Positions 1 to 7,031 are shown, counted from the stretch's first letter. The stretch: DNA of 38,207 nucleotides from an uncultured Clostridia bacterium (GCA_944392175.1 CALXVT010000001.1:1-38207), one strand, 5' to 3'. Made by a program: numbers and translations. Notes: generated from the sequence alone by a model not told the origin.

Positions 1-1707
1 ACTTCTACATCAATGGGAGGAAGACATTTAAGAAGATGGATAAATGATCCATTAATAGATGTTAACGAAATAAATAAAAGATTAAATGCTGTAAAAGAAT
101 TAAAAGATAATGTAATGCTAAGGGGAGATATTATAGAAAGTTTAAAAAAAGTATATGATATCGAAAGATTAGCAGGAAAAATTTCTTATGGTAATGCAAA
201 TGGTAGAGATATGATATCTTTAAAAAATTCTTTATCAAAATTACCAGAGGTTAAATCAGTATTACAAAATACTACTTCAAATATGCTTCAAGAATTATAT
301 AATAATTTAGACGAACTTAAAGATATTTATGATTTAATAGAAAAATCAATAGTTGAAGATCCGCCAATGACAGTAAAAGAAGGTGGTCTAATAAAACTAG
401 GATATAATGAAGAAATTGACAAACTAAAAACTGCTACAACAGAAGGAAAAAATTGGCTAGTTCAATTAGAAGCAAAAGAAAAAGAAGAAACAGGAATCAA
501 AAATCTGAAAGTTGGATTTAATAAAGTTTTTGGCTATTATATAGAGGTAACTAAATCAAATTTAAGTCAAGTACCAGAAAGATATATAAGAAAACAAACA
601 TTAACAAATTGCGAAAGATATATAACAGAAGAGCTAAAAGAACTAGAAAATCAGATTTTAGGTGCTGAAGATAAAGTTATTAACTTAGAATATGAAGCAT
701 TTACAGAAATAAGAAAAGAAATTGCAAAAAATGTAAAAAGACTTCAAAAATCAGCAATGATAATTGCAACATTGGATGTGTTAGCTTCATTTGCAACAGT
801 TGCAGAAGATATGAATTATTGTATACCAATAGTAGATAATGGTGGAAAAATAGAAATAAAAGAAGGAAGACATCCGGTAATCGAAAAAATGCTTCCAACA
901 GGAAGTTTTATAGATAATGATACATATATGGATGATGATGAAAATAGATTAGCAATTATAACAGGTCCAAATATGGCTGGTAAATCTACATATATGAGAC
1001 AAGTTGCACTAATTACTTTGATGGCACAAATAGGAAGTTTTGTTCCAGCTACAGAAGCACATATAGGTGTTGTAGATAAAATATTTACAAGAGTTGGTGC
1101 TTCAGATGATTTAAGTATGGGACAAAGTACATTTATGGTTGAAATGATGGAAGTTGCAGATATATTAAAAGAAGCAACAAAGAATAGTTTAGTAATATTG
1201 GATGAAATAGGAAGAGGAACATCAACATATGATGGTTTATCAATTGCATGGGCAGTTGCAGAATACATTTCTGATAAAACTAAATGTGGTGCAAAAACAT
1301 TATTTGCAACACATTACCATGAATTAATAGAATTAGAAGATAAATTAGAAGGTGTAAAAAATTATTCTATAGCTGTTAAGGAAAAAGGAGAAGATGTAAT
1401 CTTTTTAAGAAAAATTGTAAGAGGTGGAACTGATGAAAGCTATGGTGTACATGTTGCAAGGCTTGCAGGAGTTCCAAAAGAAGTATTAAAAAGAGCAAAT
1501 GAAATATTAAGAAGCTTAGAAAGAAAAAGTATTTTAGGTAGCAAAAAGATGGAAAAAGAAAATAAACAAGTTCAAGCAGGACAACTTGATTTATATAATT
1601 ACAAATTAGCAGAAATAGCACAAGAACTAGATAAGATTGACTTAAATACTTTAACACCTATAGATGCTTTAAATACATTAATGAAGATAAAAGAAAAAAT
1701 GAAATAA
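1..1707 (+). CDS. mutS: DNA mismatch repair ATPase MutS, 3' part (5'-truncated by window edge)
   Basis: MutS recognises mismatches and uses ATP to recruit downstream repair factors. The frame is open from base 1, and the residues before the first ATG (position 13) already fit the MutS lever/clamp region (MGGRHLRRWINDPL), so the gene starts upstream of the window. The visible 568 residues cover the core and clamp domains and the whole C-terminal ABC ATPase. Seen motifs are Walker A GPNMAGKSTYMRQ (about position 963), the Walker B/signature stretch DEIGRGTSTYDGLS (about 1201) and FATHYHEL (about 1306). The C-terminal tail after the ATPase carries the usual helical dimerisation segment. A terminator hairpin follows the stop codon. 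mutL, the usual partner, is not downstream; tcdA is. Identification is secure; only the N-terminal mismatch-binding domain cannot be checked. Confidence 0.97.
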   Translation, partial: TSTSMGGRHLRRWINDPLIDVNEINKRLNAVKELKDNVMLRGDIIESLKKVYDIERLAGKISYGNANGRDMISLKNSLSKLPEVKSVLQNTTSNMLQELYNNLDELKDIYDLIEKSIVEDPPMTVKEGGLIKLGYNEEIDKLKTATTEGKNWLVQLEAKEKEETGIKNLKVGFNKVFGYYIEVTKSNLSQVPERYIRKQTLTNCERYITEELKELENQILGAEDKVINLEYEAFTEIRKEIAKNVKRLQKSAMIIATLDVLASFATVAEDMNYCIPIVDNGGKIEIKEGRHPVIEKMLPTGSFIDNDTYMDDDENRLAIITGPNMAGKSTYMRQVALITLMAQIGSFVPATEAHIGVVDKIFTRVGASDDLSMGQSTFMVEMMEVADILKEATKNSLVILDEIGRGTSTYDGLSIAWAVAEYISDKTKCGAKTLFATHYHELIELEDKLEGVKNYSIAVKEKGEDVIFLRKIVRGGTDESYGVHVARLAGVPKEVLKRANEILRSLERKSILGSKKMEKENKQVQAGQLDLYNYKLAEIAQELDKIDLNTLTPIDALNTLMKIKEKMK

Positions 1708-1720
1708 TGTTACAGTTAAA

Positions 1721-1748
1721 GGATGCACAATTTTTAGTGCATCTTTTA
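1721..1748 (+). terminator. Rho-independent terminator after mutS
   Basis: The 7-bp perfect stem GATGCAC (1722-1728) / GTGCATC (1737-1743) has an 8-base loop and is followed by TTTTAT. The stem can extend outward by a G-U and A-U pairs. It separates mutS from tcdA. Confidence 0.75.
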
Positions 1749-1762
1749 TACGAGGAGGAAAA

Positions 1763-2461
1763 ATGAACGGAGCTTTTAGTAGAGAAGAAAGATTAATAGG
1801 AAAGGAAAATGTAGAAAAATTAAAAAAGTTTAAAGTTGCAGTATTTGGAATTGGTGGAGTAGGATCTTTTGTAGTAGAGGGATTAGCAAGAGCTGGTATT
1901 GGAAATCTTTTATTAGTAGATAATGACACTATAGATATTACAAATATAAACAGACAAATACATGCAAATATTAATACTGTCGGAAAAAATAAAGTAGATG
2001 TAATGAAAGAAAGAATTTTAAGTATAAATCCAGAAGCAAAAGTAGAAACCTCTACAGAATTTTTTATGCCAGGAAGTAATTTAATAGACAATTCGTTAGA
2101 TTATATAGTAGATGCAATTGATACAGTAACTGGAAAGATAGAATTAGTATGCAGAGCTAATGAATTTAATATTCCAATAATTTCTGCAATGGGAACAGGA
2201 AATAAATTAGATCCAACAAAATTTGAAGTAGCAGATATTTATAAAACTTCAGTTTGTCCACTTGCCAAAGTGATGAGAAAAGAATTACGTACACGAGGAA
2301 TTTCAAAATTAAAAGTAGTATATTCAAAAGAAGAACCAATAAAACCAAATGATGGAGACTATAAAACACCTGCAAGTATATCGTTTGTACCTTCAGTTGC
2401 AGGTTTAATTATAGCTGGAGAAGTCATAAAAGACCTTATAAGTATTGAGAATAAAGGATAA
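1763..2461 (+). CDS. tcdA: ThiF/E1-like tRNA threonylcarbamoyladenosine dehydratase (TcdA)
   Basis: TcdA-type E1-like enzymes adenylate the carboxyl group of t6A37 in tRNA and cyclise it to ct6A. Visible in the 232-residue protein are the Rossmann nucleotide motif GIGGVGSFVVEGLARAG (near residues 29-45), the acidic strand end LLVDNDTID, NINRQIHA with the E1 arginine, GKNKVDVM, and YIVDAIDTVTGK. This is the classic order for CsdL/TcdA rather than ThiF or MoeB, and there is no zinc CxxC pair. GAGGAGG sits just ahead of the ATG. The gene follows the mutS terminator, so it should have its own promoter. Its 3' end overlaps the predicted promoter of the next gene. Length is near the short end of the family. 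Confidence 0.87.
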   Translation: MNGAFSREERLIGKENVEKLKKFKVAVFGIGGVGSFVVEGLARAGIGNLLLVDNDTIDITNINRQIHANINTVGKNKVDVMKERILSINPEAKVETSTEFFMPGSNLIDNSLDYIVDAIDTVTGKIELVCRANEFNIPIISAMGTGNKLDPTKFEVADIYKTSVCPLAKVMRKELRTRGISKLKVVYSKEEPIKPNDGDYKTPASISFVPSVAGLIIAGEVIKDLISIENKG

Positions 2462-2473
2462 AAATGGTATAAT
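2445..2473 (+). promoter_or_regulatory. Predicted sigma-A promoter inside the 3' end of tcdA
   Basis: TTGAGA (2445-2450), a 17-base spacer and TATAAT (2468-2473) preceded by TGG, an extended -10 element. It drives the gene at 2506. Confidence 0.6.
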
Positions 2474-2505
2474 AAAGAGTGAATAAAATTCAAGGAGGTT
2501 GAAAA

Positions 2506-3018
2506 ATGGGAAAACAAGAAGACAAAGATCCACAGTTGGTATATGTCGAGGAAGGTTATCCTGTGGCAGTGAAAGAGGGCATTCTATGTAAGGGAAAGCC
2601 AAAACTAAAGTATTTTCGGCAGAAGAAGACTTTAATTCTTTTAATAGGTCTGTCGGACAACAAGAAAATTCGAAAATTCGTTGACAAAAATGAGAGTGTA
2701 CGAAGGATTACATACTCTAAAATTGTGAATGAATTGGAGGAAAGACCATTAAGTTGGGAAAAACTACAAATGCAGGCAAATGAAGAGTTTTACAGCCGTG
2801 TGAAGAAAGCCTTAAAAAAAGGTACCGCAGTTGTAGAACGATATTTCATGACGCTTGATTCAAGAATTGGTTTTCTTGAAGTGTCAATGGAGAAAGAACT
2901 TTCACAACGAACAATTTTGATTGTTTCTAAGGCTGAAATAAAGAAAAATAAAGAGCTGAAGAAACAATTAAAAAACAAAACACTCCTTAAAGGAGTGGAT
3001 GAAGTTTACCTGCTGTAA
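2506..3018 (+). CDS. Unknown protein; possible degenerate P-loop kinase fold
   Basis: No family was recognised with certainty. The 170-residue protein has the order of elements seen in small AAA_33-type P-loop kinases. There is a hydrophobic strand TLILLIGLSDNKKI (42-55) where Walker A would be, an ITYSKIVNE stretch (69-77) where the substrate-binding D-x-I usually lies, a helix, a second strand and loop GTAVVERYFMTLDSR (106-120) resembling the 'DATxLTxxxR' region, and a third strand TILIV (136-140). The Walker A glycines and Ser/Thr are missing (GLSDNKKI in place of GxxxxGK[ST]), so ATP hydrolysis is doubtful. A good AAGGAGG precedes the ATG. Base composition (35% GC in 2701-2760) is above its neighbours. 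It has its own promoter and a strong 3' hairpin, so it looks like a single-gene unit, perhaps acquired. The P-loop relation is an inference from pattern alone. Confidence 0.6.
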   Translation: MGKQEDKDPQLVYVEEGYPVAVKEGILCKGKPKLKYFRQKKTLILLIGLSDNKKIRKFVDKNESVRRITYSKIVNELEERPLSWEKLQMQANEEFYSRVKKALKKGTAVVERYFMTLDSRIGFLEVSMEKELSQRTILIVSKAEIKKNKELKKQLKNKTLLKGVDEVYLL

Positions 3019-3020
3019 AG

Positions 3021-3052
3021 GTTTGGCGGCGTACAGTGTACGTCGCTAAAAC
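3021..3052 (+). terminator. Strong hairpin after the gene at 2506
   Basis: Stem GCGGCGTAC (3026-3034) / GTACGTCGC (3038-3046), with one G-U pair, a 3-base loop and outer T-A pairs. The U tract is poor on the plus strand (ACTTTG), so termination efficiency is uncertain. Confidence 0.55.
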
Positions 3053-3065
3053 TTTGTAAATTTGC

Positions 3066-3094
3066 TAGACAGTATTTAAAATTTGTAGTATAAA
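3066..3094 (+). promoter_or_regulatory. Predicted sigma-A promoter for the Nudix gene
   Basis: TAGACA (3066-3071), 17 bases, TATAAA (3089-3094), located 29 bases upstream of the start codon. Confidence 0.45.
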
Positions 3095-3122
3095 ATATTT
3101 ATAAAGAGCAAAGGAGAAATTT

Positions 3123-3557
3123 ATGGAAAAGATTGGGATAGGAGTAGGAATAATAATAAAAAATAAAGAAAATAAAATATTAATGTTACTTAGAAATGGT
3201 GATGCAAAAAAAGCAGATTCAGACATGAGGTTAGAAGGAACTTGGACACTTCCAAGTGGAAAAGTAAAATTTGGAGAAACAATAGAAGAGGCAGGAATTA
3301 GAAAAACAAAACAAGAGTGCAATTTAGATGTAAGTAAAATAAAAGTAATTTGCGTACAAAATGATGTAAATAAATATGCACAGTATGCAACATTTGGTTT
3401 AATTGCAGAAGAATATTCAGGAGAAATAAAACTGCCGAAAACAGAAGAACTTATAAAATATGAATGGTTTGCAGTAAACGATATGCCAGAAAACACTTGC
3501 ATACCAACTAGAAAAATAATTGAAAAATATTTAGGTAAAAAATTTTATAATGGATAA
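3123..3557 (+). CDS. Nudix-fold protein with a degenerate Nudix box
   Basis: Nudix hydrolases cleave nucleoside diphosphates linked to another moiety. The 144-residue protein has the MutT-like layout: an N-terminal strand GVGIIIKNKENKILMLLR, then TWTLPSGKVKFGETIEEAG and further strands ending in EWFAVNDMPE. Against the consensus GX5EX7REUXEEXGU, G46, E52, R60 and E65 are kept. The expected E61 is K, E64 is Q and G67 is N. Two of the glutamates of the REUXEE core that bind the catalytic metal are therefore absent. It may bind rather than cleave a nucleotide, or be a weak enzyme. AAAGGAGA precedes the ATG. Codon use is native AT-rich. Its stop codon forms part of the stem of the structured element that follows. 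Confidence 0.8.
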   Translation: MEKIGIGVGIIIKNKENKILMLLRNGDAKKADSDMRLEGTWTLPSGKVKFGETIEEAGIRKTKQECNLDVSKIKVICVQNDVNKYAQYATFGLIAEEYSGEIKLPKTEELIKYEWFAVNDMPENTCIPTRKIIEKYLGKKFYNG

Positions 3558-3609
3558 GGACTAAATGACCATCGAAATCTATGATTTCGTTTATATGGAA
3601 CAGTCCTTA
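3555..3609 (+). other. Structured intergenic element (three nested helices)
   Basis: Outer stem TAAGGACT (3555-3562) / AGTCCTTA (3602-3609), middle stem CCAT (3569-3572) / ATGG (3595-3598) and inner hairpin CGAAATC (3573-3579) / GATTTCG (3583-3589) with a TAT loop. All arms are exact. It includes the Nudix stop codon and ends shortly before the AGGAGG of the thioesterase gene. The following bases AATTTCTATT are a weak U tract. It could be a terminator or a cis-acting leader; no known riboswitch consensus was recognised. Confidence 0.5.
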
Positions 3610-3632
3610 AATTTCTATTAGGAGGTAATAAA

Positions 3633-4127
3633 ATGAAAGTAATAAGTAAACAAAGAAATAGCAAAATGTGTGCGATATGTGGAATGGATAATAAATATGG
3701 TGTACATGCACAATTTTATAATATGGAAGATGGAAGTGTAATGACAAAATTTAAATATAGAGAAGAACATCAAAGCTATCCAGGAAGAGTACATGGAGGA
3801 TTAATAACTGCAATGCTTGATGAAATGGGACTAAGAGCATTATGGGCCAAAGAAGGAAACGAGGAAGAATTTGGAGTAACTATGTCATTAGATACAAAAT
3901 ATAGAAAACCAGTTCCATATAACCAAGAATTAATAGGAAAAGGTGTAGTTGTAAAAAACAATAATAAATTTTTAGTTGTGAATTCAGAGATTATGGATTT
4001 AGAAGGAAATGTACTTGCAAATGGAACAATAAAATATATAAAACTAGATATGAATAAAATAAACGAAGATGCAGAGATGCATGAAGAAATGTGTTACCTA
4101 ATAGAAGATGATGTAAAAGAAATATAG
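3633..4127 (+). CDS. PaaI-family hotdog-fold acyl-CoA thioesterase
   Basis: Hotdog thioesterases hydrolyse acyl-CoA or aryl-CoA thioesters. The 164-residue protein has the single-domain PaaI/DUF4442 layout: YPGRVHGGLITAMLDEMG (about residues 49-66), which carries the HGG motif at the start of the central hotdog helix, then strands FGVTMSLDTKYRKPVPYN and LVVNSEIMDLEGNVLANG. The N-terminal CAICG followed by NKYGVHAQF resembles the short Cys-containing leader seen in related clostridial proteins; whether it binds metal is unknown. The C-terminal tail is acidic (NEDAEMHEEM). AGGAGG lies at good spacing. It is followed 31 bases later by the deacylase gene, probably in the same transcript. The substrate cannot be told from the sequence. 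Confidence 0.85.
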   Translation: MKVISKQRNSKMCAICGMDNKYGVHAQFYNMEDGSVMTKFKYREEHQSYPGRVHGGLITAMLDEMGLRALWAKEGNEEEFGVTMSLDTKYRKPVPYNQELIGKGVVVKNNNKFLVVNSEIMDLEGNVLANGTIKYIKLDMNKINEDAEMHEEMCYLIEDDVKEI

Positions 4128-4158
4128 GAATTAGTCATGAACTAAAGGAGATGAGATT

Positions 4159-4623
4159 ATGGAAATACTAGAAGTTTTAGATAAATTAAATATAAAATAT
4201 GAAATACAAGAGCATAAACCTGCATATACAGTGGATGATTTGAAAGATGTATTTCTAAACATGGAAGGTATTGGGTGTAAAAATTTATTTTTAAAAGATG
4301 CTAAGAAAAATTTATTTTTATATACTTTGCCAGAGGATAAAAGAGCAGATTTAAAGACATTACCAGAAAAAATAAATAGCAAAAGATTGTCTTTTGCAAA
4401 CGAAAATGATTTACAAACATACTTAGGTTTAATTCCAGGAGCAGTAACTCCACTAGGAATAATAAATGATAAAGAGAAAAAAGTAACAGCAGTACTTGAT
4501 AAAGAATTAAAAAATAATAAAGTGTTAATTCATCCAAATAGAAATACTGCAACTATTTCTATAAAATATGATGACTTAATAAAATTTGTAAAATATTGTG
4601 GAAATTATTTTTTAGAGATTTAA
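4159..4623 (+). CDS. YbaK/ProXp-ala-type aminoacyl-tRNA deacylase (PrdX-like)
   Basis: Free-standing homologues of the bacterial ProRS editing domain hydrolyse mischarged tRNA, typically Ala-tRNA(Pro). The 154-residue protein covers the full single domain. Seen are EHKPAYTVDDL near the N-terminus, CKNLFLKDAKKNLFLYTLP with the conserved lysine (around 36-54), the LGLIPGAVTPLGIINDKE loop (around 92-109) and the C-terminal HPNRNTATISIKYDDL. This combination matches ProXp-ala/PrdX better than the Cys-tRNA(Pro) deacylase YbaK. AAAGGAG precedes the ATG. It lies between the thioesterase and rdgB genes on the same strand with short gaps, so co-transcription is likely. Family assignment is firm; the exact tRNA specificity is inferred. 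Confidence 0.87.
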   Translation: MEILEVLDKLNIKYEIQEHKPAYTVDDLKDVFLNMEGIGCKNLFLKDAKKNLFLYTLPEDKRADLKTLPEKINSKRLSFANENDLQTYLGLIPGAVTPLGIINDKEKKVTAVLDKELKNNKVLIHPNRNTATISIKYDDLIKFVKYCGNYFLEI

Positions 4624-4650
4624 CCCACTAGAGCTCTATTAGGAGGGAAA

Positions 4651-5220
4651 ATGATAATATTAGCTAGTAATAACAAAGGAAAAGCAAAAGAAATAAAAGA
4701 ACTATTAAATAATCAAGAAGTAAAGACATTACAGGAAATGAATATACAAATAGAAGTAGAAGAAGATGGTAATACATTTGAAGAAAATGCATTAAAAAAG
4801 GCAAGAGAAATCTATAAATTAACGAAATTACCATGTATTGCAGATGACAGTGGAATATGCATTAAAGAATTAAATGGTTTTCCAGGAGTAAGAACAGCAA
4901 GGTTTTTAGGAGATAATGCATCACAAGAAGAAAGAAATAATTATTTGATAGAAAAATTAAAAGGAATGCCAAGAGAGAAAAGAAAAGTAGAATTTATAAC
5001 ATGTATTGCATATGTAAATAAAAATGGCGAAGAAAAGACCTTTACAGGAGTATTAGAGGGATATATATCAGAAATACCAAGAGGAAATAATGGATTTGGA
5101 TTTGATGAGATATTTGAATTAGAAAATGGAAAAACATTAGCAGAGTTAAGTAATAAAGAGAAAAATAATATAAGTAGTAGAAAGATTGCTTTAGAAAAAT
5201 TAAAAGAAACTATTAAATAA
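4651..5220 (+). CDS. rdgB: XTP/dITP diphosphatase (Ham1/RdgB family)
   Basis: This enzyme removes non-canonical purine triphosphates (ITP, dITP, XTP) from the pool by cleaving them to monophosphate and pyrophosphate. The 189-residue protein is full length. Motifs seen in order are LASNNKGKAKEIKELL (substrate/phosphate-binding N-terminus), NTFEENALKKAREI, ADDSGICIKELNGFPGVRTA with the catalytic acidic residues, GNNGFGFDEIF, LAELSNKEKNNISSR. AGGAGG sits 6 bases ahead of the ATG. It ends the plus-strand run that begins at 3123. Its role fits the nearby mutS and Nudix genes, all concerned with nucleotide or DNA fidelity. Confidence 0.95.
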   Translation: MIILASNNKGKAKEIKELLNNQEVKTLQEMNIQIEVEEDGNTFEENALKKAREIYKLTKLPCIADDSGICIKELNGFPGVRTARFLGDNASQEERNNYLIEKLKGMPREKRKVEFITCIAYVNKNGEEKTFTGVLEGYISEIPRGNNGFGFDEIFELENGKTLAELSNKEKNNISSRKIALEKLKETIK

Positions 5221-5233
5221 AAATCGCTATTTG

Positions 5234-5294
5234 TGGGCTTTACTAATAATAGAAATGATAATTATAATTATAATAAATATATTATATAGCCCAA
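5234..5294 (+). promoter_or_regulatory. AT-rich leader of the XRE-CYTH gene bounded by an inverted repeat
   Basis: TGGGCT (5234-5239) and AGCCCA (5288-5293) form a 6-bp inverted repeat enclosing an almost pure A/T stretch that includes several TATAAT-like hexamers. The right arm lies immediately before the AAAGGAG ribosome binding site. It may act as an operator or a loop that hides the binding site; no factor is identified. Confidence 0.3.
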
Positions 5295-5307
5295 AAGGAG
5301 TGAAAAT

Positions 5308-6123
5308 ATGAATCAAGAAAAGATTGGAAAATTTATAGGAGAAGTAAGAAAAGAAAAAGGACTAAAACAAGCAGAACTTGCAGAAATGCTAGGAGTCACA
5401 AGTAAAACTGTTTCAAGATGGGAGACAGGAAAATATATGCCAGATTTATCTTTATTTACAGATATATCAAATATATTAGGTGTTACAATAAACGAGCTTT
5501 TACAAGGCGAAAGATTAATAAAGAAAAAGAATAGTGATAGTATAGAAATTGAAATAAAATTGGAAATTGAAGAAAATCAATATAAGGAACTGTTTAACTT
5601 TTTCAAAGATGGAAGTAGTAAACATACTAACAAAAAGCAACATGATATCTATTTTTCACCAGAAAATCCTAAATTTTTCGGAGGAGATATAGATGATGAA
5701 TGTATTAGGATAAGAATTCAAAAGGACAAATATATTTTATGTTACAAAAAAATATATATGGGAAATGATGAAGAAGATATACATATTGTAGAATATGAGA
5801 CAGAAGTATCTAATTTAGATGCAACAATTAATATTTTAAAAGGTGTTAGAATAAATAAAATTTGTGACTTAATAAAAGAAAGAGATAGTTTTATATATAA
5901 AGATTTATTCGAAATATCATTAGATAATGTAAAAGATCTAGGCTATTTTGTGGAAATAGAAATATATGATAAAAATATTCCTATAAATGAAGCAAACCAA
6001 TTATTGTTAAATCTAGTAAAAGAATTAAATTTAGATATAACAAGAAGAAATTTAAAAGGATATTCATATTTAATGTATGACAAATTAAATAAGAAAAGTG
6101 GTTTTGCCACATGTACAGAGTGA
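5308..6123 (+). CDS. XRE-type HTH regulator fused to a CYTH (CyaB-like class IV adenylyl cyclase/triphosphatase) domain
   Basis: Residues 1-66 are a Cro/CI-type helix-turn-helix (AELAEMLGVTSKTVSRWETG, 22-41). Residues about 78-262 match a CYTH domain in order: the ExExK strand E80-I-E82-I-K84, IYFSP, IRIRIQKDKYILCYKK (R134, R136, K147), VEYETEV (E162, E164, E166), KERD (K190, R192), FEISLDNV, LGYFVEIEIY (E216, E218) and the late RRNLKGYSYL. CYTH proteins bind triphosphate groups in a tunnel lined by these charged residues; known activities are cyclic AMP synthesis, thiamine triphosphatase and tripolyphosphatase. Here the intact tunnel is joined to a DNA-binding domain, suggesting a regulator that senses or processes a phosphorylated ligand (inference). 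The last ten residues and the sequence beyond are less AT-rich than the rest. AAAGGAG precedes the ATG. Confidence 0.85.
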   Translation: MNQEKIGKFIGEVRKEKGLKQAELAEMLGVTSKTVSRWETGKYMPDLSLFTDISNILGVTINELLQGERLIKKKNSDSIEIEIKLEIEENQYKELFNFFKDGSSKHTNKKQHDIYFSPENPKFFGGDIDDECIRIRIQKDKYILCYKKIYMGNDEEDIHIVEYETEVSNLDATINILKGVRINKICDLIKERDSFIYKDLFEISLDNVKDLGYFVEIEIYDKNIPINEANQLLLNLVKELNLDITRRNLKGYSYLMYDKLNKKSGFATCTE

Positions 6124-6167
6124 TTCGCAATCGCACGGACATAGGTGACTTAACCTTGTTACTTCAG

Positions 6168-6185
6168 AAAAATCTAACGATTTTT
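6168..6185. terminator. Small symmetric hairpin after the XRE-CYTH gene
   Basis: AAAAATC (6168-6174) / GATTTTT (6179-6185) with loop TAAC. It could terminate in either direction, but is weak compared with the hairpin at 6211. Confidence 0.35.
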
Positions 6186-6210
6186 CCTACGTAATAGAAA
6201 ATAGAATTGA

Positions 6211-6245
6211 ACCAGGTAATTATTTGATAATTATCTGGTTTTATT
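6211..6245 (+). terminator. Rho-independent terminator after the XRE-CYTH gene
   Basis: A 13-bp stem, ACCAGGTAATTAT (6211-6223) / ATAATTATCTGGT (6227-6239), with one G-U pair, loop TTG and tail TTTTATTG. Confidence 0.8.
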
Positions 6246-6260
6246 GTATAGAAAAATTGA

Positions 6261-6300
6261 TTCTACAAATCTATACAAATTTCGACAAATGTGTTATTAT
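6261..6300 (+). promoter_or_regulatory. Predicted promoter of the HAD gene with a perfect 0A box and three phased ACAAAT repeats
   Basis: A -35-like TATACA (6272-6277), 17 bases and TATTAT (6295-6300). Within it, ACAAAT occurs at 6265, 6275 and 6285, exactly 10 bases apart. The last copy is part of TTCGACA (6281-6287), a perfect match to the Spo0A-binding 0A box; TTCTACA (6261-6267) is one base off. Phased boxes on one helix face fit cooperative binding by a dimer or tandem regulator. The role of Spo0A is inferred from the motif only. Confidence 0.45.
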
Positions 6301-6329
6301 AGTAGAACGAATAGCAGAGGGGAAGAAAA

Positions 6330-7031
6330 ATGAAAGATAAAAATAAAGAAGAACAAAAATATTTAATATTAGACTTTGGACTTGTTTTAGGAAAACCAAA
6401 AACAGGCAATTGGTTTATAACACCAAATTTTTATGAGATTATAGGAAAAAATAAAATTGATTTAAAAAGATTAAATGTTTTATTTAATAAATATAATGAA
6501 AATATTTCTAAAAAGATAATTACAAAAGAAGAGGAATATAAAGCATTTAAGGAATTTTATTTAAATATAATGAGTGAATTAAAAATAGTAAAAAATACAG
6601 AAGAAGTTTCTGAAAAACTAGCAGAAGATTTTGTATATAATGAAGAAAAATATATTATGTATGATGATGTATATGAATTCTTAGAAAGAGAAAGTCAAAA
6701 ATATATTATAATACTATTATCTGATAATTGGCCTTGTGTTTATGCTATATTAAAAAATTGGGGAATAGATAAATTTTTTACCAAAATATATATTTCTTCA
6801 GAATATCATGCATTAAAAAAAGATGGATTACTTTTTGACTATGCAATAAATGAGTTTAAAATAAAGAAAGATGAAGCAATTTTTATAGATGATAATCCAG
6901 AATTATTAGAAATTGCTGATAAAAAGAAACTAATTCCAATTTTAATGGATAGAAATAATTTGCATAAGGACTATAGTACATATAAAAGAATAAATGATTT
7001 GCAAAGTATAGAAGAAAATGGTATAATATAA
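6330..7031 (+). CDS. HAD-superfamily hydrolase (subfamily IA-like)
   Basis: HAD enzymes use an aspartate nucleophile, usually to dephosphorylate small molecules. The 233-residue protein shows motif I LILDFGLVLG near residue 14, with the nucleophile D present. The second, acid-base aspartate of DxD is replaced by G, as in the 'DFGGVL' type HADs. Motif II is LLSDNWP, motif III the lysine in HALKKDGLLFDYA, and motif IV AIFIDDNPELLEIA. The alpha-helical insert between motifs I and II is a cap of about 100 residues. Start is supported by GAGGGGA upstream. The upstream region carries a candidate 0A box. The gene has native AT-rich composition and stands alone between terminators. The substrate is unknown. 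Confidence 0.85.
   Translation: MKDKNKEEQKYLILDFGLVLGKPKTGNWFITPNFYEIIGKNKIDLKRLNVLFNKYNENISKKIITKEEEYKAFKEFYLNIMSELKIVKNTEEVSEKLAEDFVYNEEKYIMYDDVYEFLERESQKYIIILLSDNWPCVYAILKNWGIDKFFTKIYISSEYHALKKDGLLFDYAINEFKIKKDEAIFIDDNPELLEIADKKKLIPILMDRNNLHKDYSTYKRINDLQSIEENGII
6999..7027 (+). promoter_or_regulatory. Predicted extended -10 promoter inside the 3' end of the HAD gene
   Basis: TTGCAA (6999-7004), 17 bases, TATAAT (7022-7027) preceded by TGG. The same arrangement is found ahead of the gene at 2506. It would produce a leader of about 60 bases that includes the hairpin at 7060-7078. Confidence 0.6.

Noticed and set aside
816..1268. Minus-strand open frame of 150 codons inside mutS
   Set aside because: It mirrors the conserved MutS ATPase region; no start signal.
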